From IMG/VR virus record IMGVR_UViG_3300023119_001752, positions 1 to 25,793 of that record: a stretch of 25,793 nt of DNA; one strand, given 5' to 3'. A program made the translations under genes and the position numbers. Position 1 is the first letter of the stretch. Each line of letters begins with the position of its first letter. This DNA is from a virus. Shown in pieces: positions 9,584 to 15,732 of the stretch. The notes under the pieces were generated by a model, which ran no database searches, was not told where the DNA came from, and was given only the letters and a program-made list of their open reading frames with translations.

Positions 9584-10147
9584 ATGATGGCAAGTAATAT
9601 AACAGCTGATACAATCGACTCGGCTTTTCCGGTCGCAGGTCAAGATAATAACAGTCAAGGATTTAGAGATAATTTTACTCTAATAAAAAATAGTCTTGTT
9701 GCTGCTAAGAGCGAAATCGAAACTTTGCAAGATGATACTTCTAAACTGAATGTAGACAACAATTTTAATGGTGTAAAACTAGAAAATTATAAACAAACAA
9801 AAGTAACCGAAGTCATTGATTCTTTAGGAGAATTGACTGCAAACACAGATATAAGTTGGGAAGCAGGCTCATACCAACAATTGCAAGTAGCCGCTGACAT
9901 CCAATTAACACTTGCGGATTGGCCTGCAACATCCCAACTAGCTTCGTTAAAATTACAGTTAGTAGGTGACGGAACTGAGCGTGTTATTACGTGGGCAATT
10001 GAAGCTGGCGGAACACTGAAAACTGATGCAAACTGGCCAAGTAACTTTACCGTAACATCAGCTACTGATCCAGTTTTTGTAGAATTTTGGACAATACAAG
10101 GCGGAGTAACTGTTTTTGGTCGTTACTTAGGACAATATACTGCATGA
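9584..10147 (+). CDS. Small fibre-like virion protein
   Basis: This 187-residue protein starts with a fibre-type N-terminal motif: PVAGQDNNSQGFRDNF followed by TLIKNSL. It then has a short coiled-coil stretch (AAKSEIETLQDDTSKLN). Residues ~75-187 form a beta-rich domain with ADWPATSQLASLKLQL and EFWTIQGGVTVFGRYLG, a fold recurring in small structural proteins next to fibre genes in marine T4-like phages. Trimerisation through the coiled coil and exposure of the C-terminal domain on the virion are inferred. There are two ATG codons in tandem at the start; either could be used. The gene has its own late-promoter box, and its stop overlaps the next start as ATGA. Confidence 0.65.
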   Translation: MMASNITADTIDSAFPVAGQDNNSQGFRDNFTLIKNSLVAAKSEIETLQDDTSKLNVDNNFNGVKLENYKQTKVTEVIDSLGELTANTDISWEAGSYQQLQVAADIQLTLADWPATSQLASLKLQLVGDGTERVITWAIEAGGTLKTDANWPSNFTVTSATDPVFVEFWTIQGGVTVFGRYLGQYTA

Positions 10148-10368
10148 CCAATCCATTTGTAGATGGCTTAGAGCAACTTTCAGATCAAGATATTTTATAT
10201 AAAATAGACGATCTTACAAAAAAATATTTTATGACTAATAATAATGATGTTAAAAATTTAATTACATCACAAATAGATTTTTTTAAAATGACTTTAGAAG
10301 ATCGCCAGATTAATAAACGAAAAAACTCTGGCGATTCTTCACTTGACAATCTAATCAATGTAGATTAA
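10144..10368 (+). CDS. Small conserved hypothetical protein
   Basis: The start is taken at the ATG overlapping the upstream stop (ATGA), giving 74 residues beginning MTNPFVDGLEQLSDQDI. The frame is open further upstream, but that part lies inside the fibre-like gene and reads as non-coding. The protein is charged and helical (KIDDLTKKYF, TSQIDFFKMTLEDRQINKRK), has no membrane segment, and ends in an acidic tail. It is of the type encoded beside structural genes in T4-like marine phages, but I do not know its role. Translational coupling to the virion gene suggests a virion or assembly function (weak inference). Confidence 0.6.
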   Translation: MTNPFVDGLEQLSDQDILYKIDDLTKKYFMTNNNDVKNLITSQIDFFKMTLEDRQINKRKNSGDSSLDNLINVD

Positions 10369-10376
10369 AATAAAAT

Positions 10377-10910
10377 ATGCTTATGAAAACTGACAACCTC
10401 GGTGTACCTCGTTTCACCAATCAAAATCTTATCGATATGATTTATAGTGGCAATGCTGACAAATGCCATATTGTATTATGCGAACCAAGTAACGACATAG
10501 ACAAATTTAACAGTGCTATGGAAGCTCAAGGTTTCGATAAGCTACAAAAGTATATTCCTTTAGATGTAGATAAAACACAGTTTGATGCAGTGTGTCAATC
10601 AGAATGGTTGATGCCTGATACATATAAACAACTAGACGTAGCTCGGTGGCTTTACGATGCACAGTATCTTAGGCATTATGATGAAAAAAGAATAGATAGA
10701 ATAGATGACGAATTGTACGAATATGAAAAATATGGTATGATTGATCTATTAAGGTATCTAATTTATCTTGTAGACTTTATGCGAGAAAATAACATTGTAT
10801 GGGGCGTAGGAAGAGGTAGCTCCGTAGCTAGTTATGTGCTATATTTAATAGGTATACACAAAGTAGACAGTTTTAAATATAATTTAGACTACAAAGAATT
10901 TCTAAGATAA
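10377..10910 (+). CDS. Truncated DnaE-like (DNA polymerase III alpha) protein
   Basis: This is a 177-residue protein; ATG at 10377 or 10383 could start it. Residues ~124-177 match the part of bacterial DnaE that leads into the polymerase active site: YLIYLVDFMRENNIVWGVG, then RGSS, then SYVLYLIGIHKVDSFKY and YKEFLR. In DnaE this reads roughly as D-x-x-x-W-A-x-x-x-G-I-x-V-G-x-GRGS, and is followed by the catalytic PDxDxDF motif. Here the protein ends at FLR, just before that motif, and there is no PHP nuclease domain at the N-terminus. It therefore cannot be a polymerase and is more likely a binding or regulatory derivative, or a domain-sized relic kept for another use. The upstream 120 residues have no motif I recognise. 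The gene has no clear ribosome site and lies between virion genes and queD. Confidence 0.6.
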   Translation: MLMKTDNLGVPRFTNQNLIDMIYSGNADKCHIVLCEPSNDIDKFNSAMEAQGFDKLQKYIPLDVDKTQFDAVCQSEWLMPDTYKQLDVARWLYDAQYLRHYDEKRIDRIDDELYEYEKYGMIDLLRYLIYLVDFMRENNIVWGVGRGSSVASYVLYLIGIHKVDSFKYNLDYKEFLR

Positions 10911-10933
10911 GTAAAATATATACGGAGTATAAA

Positions 10934-11407
10934 ATGGGTAAGAAATATATTAGTACAAAAACTTACAGACAGATTGCACCTTGTGCGTATCGTCAATGGC
11001 GTGCAGACAGTCATTGCAATCAAGTGCACGGTTATGCATTTTCATTTCATTTTGAATTTGAAACTGATGATTTAGATGCTCGCAACTGGGTTGTTGATTT
11101 CGGCGGGTTACGTCCGTTAAAAGACAAACTTGAAGAATGGTTTGATCATACACTGCTAGTTGCACAAGATGATCCGCAGCGTGAACAGTTGCTAAAACTA
11201 GGCGAGCTAGGTCTTGCTAAAATTACAGAAGTAGAGAAAACTGGTTGTGAAGGTATTGCAGAATTCTTATACGAATACATTAATACTATTTTCCTGCCAA
11301 GTTGGGAACCAGGCGAGCGTGTTTGGTGCTCAAAAGTAGAAGTACGTGAAACTGATGCTAACATGAGTATGCGTGTTGGTCATAGAGAAGACAACGAGTT
11401 TGACTAG
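10934..11407 (+). CDS. queD: 6-pyruvoyl/6-carboxy-tetrahydropterin synthase-like protein (QueD family)
   Basis: This 157-residue protein has the QueD/PTPS layout. It has the catalytic Cys28 in HCNQVHGYAF, NWVVDFGGLRPLK at residues 51-63 (usual form: GWxxDFxxLK), the catalytic pair Asp71-His72 in WFDHTLL, and Glu139 in EVRETDA, which would bind the pterin. QueD converts dihydroneopterin triphosphate to 6-carboxytetrahydropterin in queuosine and 7-deazaguanine synthesis. Two of the three usual zinc-binding His positions look changed: the AAH motif reads CAYR (Tyr19) and HGH reads HGY (Tyr34), with His27 and His32 still present. This may mark a separate subfamily rather than loss of function. 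It is preceded by a CGGAG ribosome site. Other 7-deazaguanine genes (folE, queE, queC, dpdA) are not in the window, so a role in DNA or tRNA modification is only inferred. Confidence 0.75.
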   Translation: MGKKYISTKTYRQIAPCAYRQWRADSHCNQVHGYAFSFHFEFETDDLDARNWVVDFGGLRPLKDKLEEWFDHTLLVAQDDPQREQLLKLGELGLAKITEVEKTGCEGIAEFLYEYINTIFLPSWEPGERVWCSKVEVRETDANMSMRVGHREDNEFD

Positions 11408-11416
11408 GAGAATTAA

Positions 11417-11656
11417 ATGGTTAAAAAAGATGTAGGTAGAAAACAGCATCGCACTATGCGTGGTAAGTTGATTGACATGGATCAATTACGAGCAAAAAAT
11501 GAACTTACACCTGCTGTAGGCAATATGAAGGTGAATGCACGGGGTGACGAAATCGGCCCCGGTGGAAAAATTATTCGCACTCGCGAGCAAGTTCTTGCTG
11601 AATATTATAAAAATAACGATGCAGTAATTTCTGATCCAGGCCGAAGAGAAGAATAA
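11417..11656 (+). CDS. Small conserved hypothetical protein
   Basis: This 79-residue basic protein contains MRGKLIDMDQLRAKNE and a central Gly-rich segment (VGNMKVNARGDEIGPGG, KIIRTREQ). I recognise this pattern as a conserved small protein of T4-like marine phages, but its function is unknown to me. There is no membrane segment or cysteine motif. The AGGAG ribosome site overlaps the queD stop codon, so translation is probably coupled, and the next gene starts 2 bases after the stop. Confidence 0.65.
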   Translation: MVKKDVGRKQHRTMRGKLIDMDQLRAKNELTPAVGNMKVNARGDEIGPGGKIIRTREQVLAEYYKNNDAVISDPGRREE

Positions 11657-11658
11657 CA

Positions 11659-11844
11659 ATGATTTATTTTAGAGAAAACTTAGAAGGCGGATATGTAAAT
11701 AACGGCTTCAACATTTACAAGAACGACCCTAGCAGCAAAGGCTTCAAGTTTCGACTTGGTAGATTCTTAGCAATGGTTCGCTGGAGCCGGATAACAAAAC
11801 GCTGGCACTTCGAAACTAGCTGGATTGAAACTTTACGAAAGTAA
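11659..11844 (+). CDS. Small hypothetical protein
   Basis: This 61-residue basic and aromatic protein (five Trp/Tyr-rich segments such as MVRWSRITKRWHFETSW) starts 2 bases after the preceding stop and is followed 11 bases later by the GroES-like gene. The Trp/Arg pattern could suit binding to nucleic acid or to a membrane surface, but no family is recognised. It is supported mainly by its tight placement in the operon and by a clean frame. Confidence 0.5.
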   Translation: MIYFRENLEGGYVNNGFNIYKNDPSSKGFKFRLGRFLAMVRWSRITKRWHFETSWIETLRK

Positions 11845-11855
11845 GGATAATAATA

Positions 11856-12248
11856 ATGAAAAAATTTAAATCAAAAGTAAAAGCCATTGGTGACAAAGTT
11901 CTTGTTTCAGATATGGACTTTGGTGAACAAAAGACTAAAGGTGGATTAATTATTTCAAGTGATGACGGCCAAACACGCGGCGTCCATGCACGGTGGGGTA
12001 AAGTGTTTGACAAAGGCCCACGCAATAAAGATGATTATGAAATTGGCCATTGGGTATTGATAGAGCACGGCCGTTGGACAAGAGGCGTGGATTTTGAAAC
12101 TAACGAATTTACAGGCACCATTCGCATGGTTGAAAACTCTGCTATACTTGGTTATAGCGATACAAAACCAGACGATGTAATGTTCGGTAATGAGTATAAC
12201 GACGGAGACCATATGACCGTTGATCCTTCTAGCTTTATAAAAACATGA
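11856..12248 (+). CDS. GroES-like co-chaperonin (gp31-type)
   Basis: This 130-residue protein opens with the GroES barrel start VKAIGDKVLVSDMDF. A mobile loop follows at residues ~23-42: EQKTKGGLIISSDDGQ, in which GGLII occupies the position of the GroEL-binding hydrophobic tripeptide. The barrel continues with RWGKVFDKGP and VLIEHGRWTRG. T4 gp31 replaces host GroES so that the GroEL cavity can fold the major capsid protein, and a similar role is inferred here. It is longer than T4 gp31 (111 residues) by an acidic C-terminal tail (DDVMFGNEYNDGDHMT). An AAGGA ribosome site precedes the ATG. Its stop overlaps the next start as ATGA. The family call is firm in the loop region and less so for the tail. 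Confidence 0.75.
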   Translation: MKKFKSKVKAIGDKVLVSDMDFGEQKTKGGLIISSDDGQTRGVHARWGKVFDKGPRNKDDYEIGHWVLIEHGRWTRGVDFETNEFTGTIRMVENSAILGYSDTKPDDVMFGNEYNDGDHMTVDPSSFIKT

Positions 12249-12454
12249 CCGGACAACGTCGCTGGCTTAAAGTATGGGCACGAACTGTAGGAATGCCAAT
12301 AGGCATTAATGACGATGACAAACCAGAATTCTTGCCCATATCACAAAAAGACGTAAAACGTGCTTTAGCCTTTAGGACATTTTGGATAGTTTTACATATT
12401 TTAACTTGTTTTGCTATAATTGCAGGCAATGGAAGAACTTTGGGATTTTGGTAA
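12245..12454 (+). CDS. Small membrane protein of unknown function
   Basis: This 69-residue protein has a basic, Trp-containing N-terminus (RRWLKVWARTVGMPIG), an acidic DDDKPEF segment, and one hydrophobic segment at residues ~46-62 (FWIVLHILTCFAIIA). It probably spans the inner membrane once. I recall similar short proteins in marine T4-like phages, without a known function. It is coupled to the co-chaperonin gene by an ATGA overlap and to the next gene by TAATG. A holin role is possible but unsupported; the lysis candidates lie 8 kb away. Confidence 0.6.
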   Translation: MTGQRRWLKVWARTVGMPIGINDDDKPEFLPISQKDVKRALAFRTFWIVLHILTCFAIIAGNGRTLGFW

Positions 12455-12627
12455 TGCGTATTTTTAATAATAAAAAACCTAAATTAAAAAATAAAAGAGT
12501 AAGAGAAGAAAAAGACTTTGATCCTTATGAGCGTAAAAACGGCGATAAAATGACTGAAGTAGAAAAAATGGATAAAGGTTTTAACGGCTCGACTTATTCT
12601 ATAAATGGTTTAGACATTGACTTTTAA
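12454..12627 (+). CDS. Small charged hypothetical protein
   Basis: The start is taken at the ATG that overlaps the preceding stop (TAATG), giving 57 residues beginning MRIFNNKKPKLKNKRV. The frame is open further upstream but that stretch lies inside the membrane-protein gene. The protein is highly basic in its first third and acidic later (EEKDFDPYERKNGDKMTEVEK), with no domain I recognise. The coding end carries the -35 part of the promoter for the mazG-like gene. Confidence 0.5.
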   Translation: MRIFNNKKPKLKNKRVREEKDFDPYERKNGDKMTEVEKMDKGFNGSTYSINGLDIDF

Positions 12628-12645
12628 CTTTTATTATAATATAAT
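12617..12645 (+). promoter_or_regulatory. Sigma70-type promoter before the MazG-like gene
   Basis: TTGACT at 12617-12622 and TATAAT at 12640-12645 are separated by exactly 17 bases, a near-consensus host sigma70 promoter. Transcription would start near 12652, about 20 bases before the ATG at 12672, leaving room for the AGAGG ribosome site. A second TATAAT at 12635-12640 has a 12-base spacer and is less likely. Unlike the ATAAATAC boxes this would be read by unmodified host polymerase, that is, early. Confidence 0.6.
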
Positions 12646-12671
12646 AAACAATCTAAACACAGAGGTATAAA

Positions 12672-13094
12672 ATGTCTAATATTGTTGATCTTAACAAATA
12701 CAAAGATTTTGTAAATGCTGTTACAAGCGATGAATCAAAGTCTATTCTACAAATGTATAATCGTATGGTTGAAATGGAAACAACCGAAAGCAAAACTGTT
12801 GTTAATAGCGCACGGCTCTTAACCGGAGCAATTGGTCTTGCTAGTGAAGGCGGCGAGTTTGCTGAGATTGTAAAGAAAATGATTTTTCAAGGAAAGTCTT
12901 GCGACGAGGATACAATTTTTCATATGAAGCGTGAGCTTGGTGACATTATGTGGTACTGGATAAATGCTGTAAACGCAATCGGCGAAGATCCAAACGAAGT
13001 TATTGCCGAAAACGTTCGCAAGTTAGAAGCACGATATCCAGGCGGAAAATTTGATGCTTTTTACAGCGAAAATCGAAAAGAGGGCGACTTGTAG
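12672..13094 (+). CDS. mazG: MazG-like nucleoside triphosphate pyrophosphohydrolase
   Basis: This 140-residue all-alpha protein carries the metal-binding pattern of the MazG family: Glu59-x-x-Glu62 in GLASEGGEFAEIVKK and Glu88-x-x-Asp91 in KRELGDIMWYW. Family members hydrolyse (d)NTPs to monophosphate and pyrophosphate; phage versions have been linked to dNTP-pool sanitation and have also been proposed to lower host (p)ppGpp. Which substrate this one uses is not visible from sequence. It is a single-domain form, about half the length of E. coli MazG. A strong sigma70-type promoter and an AGAGG ribosome site lie just upstream, so expression may begin early in infection. Confidence 0.8.
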   Translation: MSNIVDLNKYKDFVNAVTSDESKSILQMYNRMVEMETTESKTVVNSARLLTGAIGLASEGGEFAEIVKKMIFQGKSCDEDTIFHMKRELGDIMWYWINAVNAIGEDPNEVIAENVRKLEARYPGGKFDAFYSENRKEGDL

Positions 13095-13099
13095 AATAA

Positions 13100-13927
13100 A
13101 TGACCAACTACAAAATCAAAGATAAATTTGATAAGTCGTCTGCGGTTTGGAACAAATTCATACATAATAGTGCTAACAAATTAAAAAAAAACAACTATAA
13201 ACTTTTTTTAAAAGCAAATGATAAACTAGCTGTAAAAGAATGGATTGTAGAAGATCTCAATATTGGGGGTGATTATATATTGCCCCCGATGTATGTACAT
13301 GAGAATTTTGAAGAGGTAGTAGAACACACAGCACATTCTCGTTATTGGCTGAAGTGTAATCTATTTTCAGGACTTAATGCTAAAGTTATTGATGGTAATT
13401 ATATTATAGGTCGCAGTACAGAAACTACAGATAAAACAGGTTTTGAAAATCTAAAAACTAGTATTATCAATATGTGTAAGCGAGATAGCTTTAGTATGTA
13501 TCACTATGACAAAGGCGGCATTCCTTTGTTTTTTTCAGAGAAAGAATTGATAGATATTGTAGACTATAAGCACTTTTTTGTGTACGGTGAACATTTTTTT
13601 ACACAAACAGTTTACAATATCGAAAAAGGTACAGAGCATATAGAAGAATGCATGGTATGGACTGATGGGTCTCTCGTTGGTGCACAATTAGTAAATTCAG
13701 CTACACGGAATTTTGTTGTTCCTAAAAACTGGAAAGAACAAATAGGTGTTGCAAGTAAAATTGCTAAACACTTTGATTTCATAAGGATTGATGTTTTGTC
13801 AAATGAAAAAAGCGAAGAATTTTACATTGCAGAAATTGATACATTACCTCGTAGAGGTAATTATAAAGCAAAAGCTATACACGACATTATAGAACCGATT
13901 CTTTTAAAGAGATTTGATATTTCATAA
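13100..13927 (+). CDS. TupA-like ATP-grasp family protein (putative)
   Basis: This 275-residue protein resembles the TupA-type ATP-grasp family of polysaccharide gene clusters. Residues 41-65 (DKLAVKEWIVEDL, then GGDYILPPMYV) match the family's DKxxVxxxVxxxxGxxYxxP start. Lys85 in RYWLKCN is a candidate ATP-binding Lys. Residues 225-231 (FDFIRID) and 244-247 (AEID, followed by TLPRRGNYKA) match the acidic metal-binding end of the family (FxRxD...E). TupA proteins ligate amino acids, such as glutamate, in surface-polymer synthesis. A phage copy might modify host surface polymers, a peptide or a virion sugar (inference). It is strongly diverged and could be a different ATP-grasp subgroup. It begins 5 bases after the mazG-like stop. 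Confidence 0.5.
   Translation: MTNYKIKDKFDKSSAVWNKFIHNSANKLKKNNYKLFLKANDKLAVKEWIVEDLNIGGDYILPPMYVHENFEEVVEHTAHSRYWLKCNLFSGLNAKVIDGNYIIGRSTETTDKTGFENLKTSIINMCKRDSFSMYHYDKGGIPLFFSEKELIDIVDYKHFFVYGEHFFTQTVYNIEKGTEHIEECMVWTDGSLVGAQLVNSATRNFVVPKNWKEQIGVASKIAKHFDFIRIDVLSNEKSEEFYIAEIDTLPRRGNYKAKAIHDIIEPILLKRFDIS
13262..13290 (+). other. GC-rich hairpin inside the ATP-grasp gene
   Basis: Bases 13262-13272 can pair with 13280-13290 around a 7-base loop (TTATATA). Five consecutive G-C pairs (GGGGG with CCCCC) sit in the middle, flanked by A-T and G-T pairs; 11 pairs, three of them wobble. The hairpin encodes the conserved Gly-Gly and Pro-Pro of the ATP-grasp motif, which may explain part of it. No U-run follows, so it is not a classic terminator. 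Confidence 0.4.
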
Positions 13928-14089
13928 ATGGAACGAATTAAACTTTTTTTTGCTTGGTATAAACTCTTGCTTTCTAAGAAATATCATGCTATAACTAGTA
14001 TACAAGATGCGTGGTATAACTCTGCGTATTACACACTCGATGGAAAATATAAAGAATCATATGTTCAAAAACAGAAAAGAATACACTGA
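13928..14089 (+). CDS. Very small hypothetical protein
   Basis: This 53-residue frame begins immediately after the TAA of the ATP-grasp gene (TAAATG). It reads MERIKLFFAWYKLLLSKKYH, then ITSIQDAWYNSAYYTLDGKY and a Lys/Gln-rich end. The N-terminal hydrophobic segment between basic residues could lie on or insert into a membrane, though it is short. No family is recognised. The tight junction supports a real gene, but the last 29 bases (or more) overlap the next gene in another frame, so confidence is limited. Confidence 0.45.
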   Translation: MERIKLFFAWYKLLLSKKYHAITSIQDAWYNSAYYTLDGKYKESYVQKQKRIH

Positions 14090-14255
14090 ATGGGCTCTTG
14101 ACCTGCTTGACAAGTATGGTGTAAAAGAGCCCAACACTTATACTGCTGATGAACTCAAGCACTATAATCCAAACATTCCTGAATCGTTTATTGATGATTA
14201 TACAGGAAGCTCAAACAACTACGACACTTATAAAGTTGATATCAAAAAGGTGTGA
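14061..14255 (+). CDS. Small hypothetical protein upstream of the clamp loader
   Basis: With the ATG at 14061 this is a 64-residue protein (MFKNRKEYTEWALDLLDKYG and so on). In-frame starts at 14040 and 14007 would lengthen it to 71 or 82 residues but increase the overlap with the small gene before it. It is acidic and Tyr/Asn-rich toward the end (YNPNIPESFIDDYTGSSNNY). No domain is recognised. It ends 3 bases before the clamp-loader start. It does not resemble gp62, the small clamp-loader subunit that usually neighbours gp44. Confidence 0.5.
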   Translation: MFKNRKEYTEWALDLLDKYGVKEPNTYTADELKHYNPNIPESFIDDYTGSSNNYDTYKVDIKKV

Positions 14256-14258
14256 ATA

Positions 14259-15179
14259 ATGAAAGAACTTTGGGTAGAGAAGTACAGGCCGAAAACTGTA
14301 GACGGTTATGTGTTTCGTGACGAAGCACAACGCAATCAAGTAAACACTTGGATTAAAGAGCAAAGCATTCCGCATTTGCTGTTTAGCGGCAGTGCAGGTA
14401 TTGGTAAAACTACACTTGCTAAATTGCTGTTTAACGAGCTTGATATAAATCCACTTGATATTCTTGAGATTAACGCAAGTCGCACAAACTCTGTAGATGA
14501 TGTTCGTGACAAGATCGTAAACTTTGTACAAATGATTCCGTTTGGTGATTTCAAAATTGTACTGCTAGATGAGGCTGACTATTTGTCTCCAAACGCACAA
14601 GCAGCGCTTCGTGGTGTAATGGAAGAATATCACAGCACTGCACGTTTTATTCTAACATGTAACTATCCAAACAAAATTATTCCTGCTATTCATTCACGTT
14701 GTCAGGGCTTTCACATTGCTAAGATTGATCAAACAGAGTTTACTGCTCGTATTGCTGAGATTTTAATTACAGAAGGCGTTACGCCAGACTTAGACACTCT
14801 TGATACATTTGTAAAAGCAACATATCCTGACTTGCGCAAGTGTATTAACATGGTTCAGCAAAATGTCGTAGACGGTGCTCTTGTAATGCCACAGCAAGGC
14901 GACAGTGGAGAAACTGATTGGAAACTTGACATGGTCGAGTTGTTCAAAACAGGTAAGATCCAAGAAGCTCGTAAACTGCTATGTGGATCAGTACGAGCAG
15001 AAGAAATGGAAGAAATTTATCGTTGGCTATACGATAATATTGAACTGTTCGGAAATGAACAGCAACAGGATCAAGCAGTGCTAATTATTAAGCAGGGCTT
15101 AGTTGATCATACCCTTGTAGTAGATCCTGAAATTAATTTGGCTGCTACTCTTATTAGATTAGCAAGATTAGGAGAATAA
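14259..15179 (+). CDS. Sliding-clamp loader large subunit, gp44-like AAA+ ATPase
   Basis: This 306-residue protein (T4 gp44 has 319) is an RFC-type AAA+ ATPase. WVEKYRPKTVDGYV at residues 5-18 is the classic RFC opening. Walker A is GSAGIGKTT at 44-52 and Walker B is VLLDEAD at 101-107 with Asp104-Glu105. The SRC motif is at 146-148, where Arg147 acts as the trans arginine finger in this family. Residues ~215-306 form the C-terminal collar helices. With gp62 it would load the gp45 clamp onto primed DNA for the phage replisome. gp45 and gp62 are not in the window. It is followed 1 base later by the thymidine kinase gene, placing it in a replication/nucleotide operon. Confidence 0.9.
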   Translation: MKELWVEKYRPKTVDGYVFRDEAQRNQVNTWIKEQSIPHLLFSGSAGIGKTTLAKLLFNELDINPLDILEINASRTNSVDDVRDKIVNFVQMIPFGDFKIVLLDEADYLSPNAQAALRGVMEEYHSTARFILTCNYPNKIIPAIHSRCQGFHIAKIDQTEFTARIAEILITEGVTPDLDTLDTFVKATYPDLRKCINMVQQNVVDGALVMPQQGDSGETDWKLDMVELFKTGKIQEARKLLCGSVRAEEMEEIYRWLYDNIELFGNEQQQDQAVLIIKQGLVDHTLVVDPEINLAATLIRLARLGE

Positions 15180-15180
15180 A

Positions 15181-15732
15181 ATGCGAGGACATCTTGAAGT
15201 ATTTGTAGGGCCAATGTATGCAGGTAAAACTAGTAAGCTACTTCAGCGTGTTCTCTGGCTTAACCATCAGCACAAAAAAGTTCTTGTAGTAAAACCTAGT
15301 AAAGACAATAGATACAGCGAAGATAAGATTGTAACACACAATCAATTAAGCTATCCTTGCATTAGTGTTACAAGTCTTAAAGATGTTAATGAAAACTATA
15401 ACATTCAAGCTTATAACTTTAATACTGTCTGCCTAGATGAAATTCAATTTATGGATAATGCTCAAATGTACGATAATGTAGAACTTTGGTTATCTAGGGG
15501 TGTTAATGTTATAGGCGCTGGATTAGATCAAGACAGCAGAGGTGTACCATTTGAAAGTGCATGCACACTTATGGGGCTAGCTGATACTGTTGAAAAGATA
15601 GTTGCGGTTTGCAATACATGCGGCAAAACTGCTACAAAAACATATCGTCTCGAAGCATCGGGTGATCGTGTACAAGTAGGTAGTATGGGAATGTATGAAC
15701 CACGATGCGTAGAACATTGGGAACCAAAATGA
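15181..15732 (+). CDS. tdk: Thymidine kinase (type II)
   Basis: This 183-residue protein has the full TK1-type pattern. The P-loop is GPMYAGKTSKLL at 10-21. Asp86-Glu87 in CLDEIQFM include the catalytic Glu. Lasso-region residues lie near GLDQDSRGVPF. A structural zinc site is formed by Cys144, Cys147, Cys176 and His179. It phosphorylates thymidine to dTMP and would let the phage salvage thymidine released from degraded host DNA. The length is normal for bacterial TK. The stop codon overlaps the next start (ATGA), so it is coupled to the nucleosidase-like gene. ThyX, 900 bases downstream, provides the de novo route to the same product. Confidence 0.93.
   Translation: MRGHLEVFVGPMYAGKTSKLLQRVLWLNHQHKKVLVVKPSKDNRYSEDKIVTHNQLSYPCISVTSLKDVNENYNIQAYNFNTVCLDEIQFMDNAQMYDNVELWLSRGVNVIGAGLDQDSRGVPFESACTLMGLADTVEKIVAVCNTCGKTATKTYRLEASGDRVQVGSMGMYEPRCVEHWEPK

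Noticed and set aside
10087-10143. Upstream extension of the small gene at 10144
   Set aside because: The extra residues are the out-of-frame reading of the fibre-like gene and are unlike phage protein sequence; the ATGA overlap start is more natural.
11146-11364. Antisense frame opposite queD
   Set aside because: It lies opposite a gene with clear catalytic motifs and has no support of its own.
12382-12453. Upstream extension of the small gene at 12454
   Set aside because: It overlaps the coding region of the membrane protein in another frame; the TAATG junction gives a better start.
15705-15728. Upstream ATG for the nucleosidase-like gene
   Set aside because: It lies within the thymidine kinase gene and adds residues not expected in the family; [13 protein letters not shown] is the normal start of the MTAN fold.
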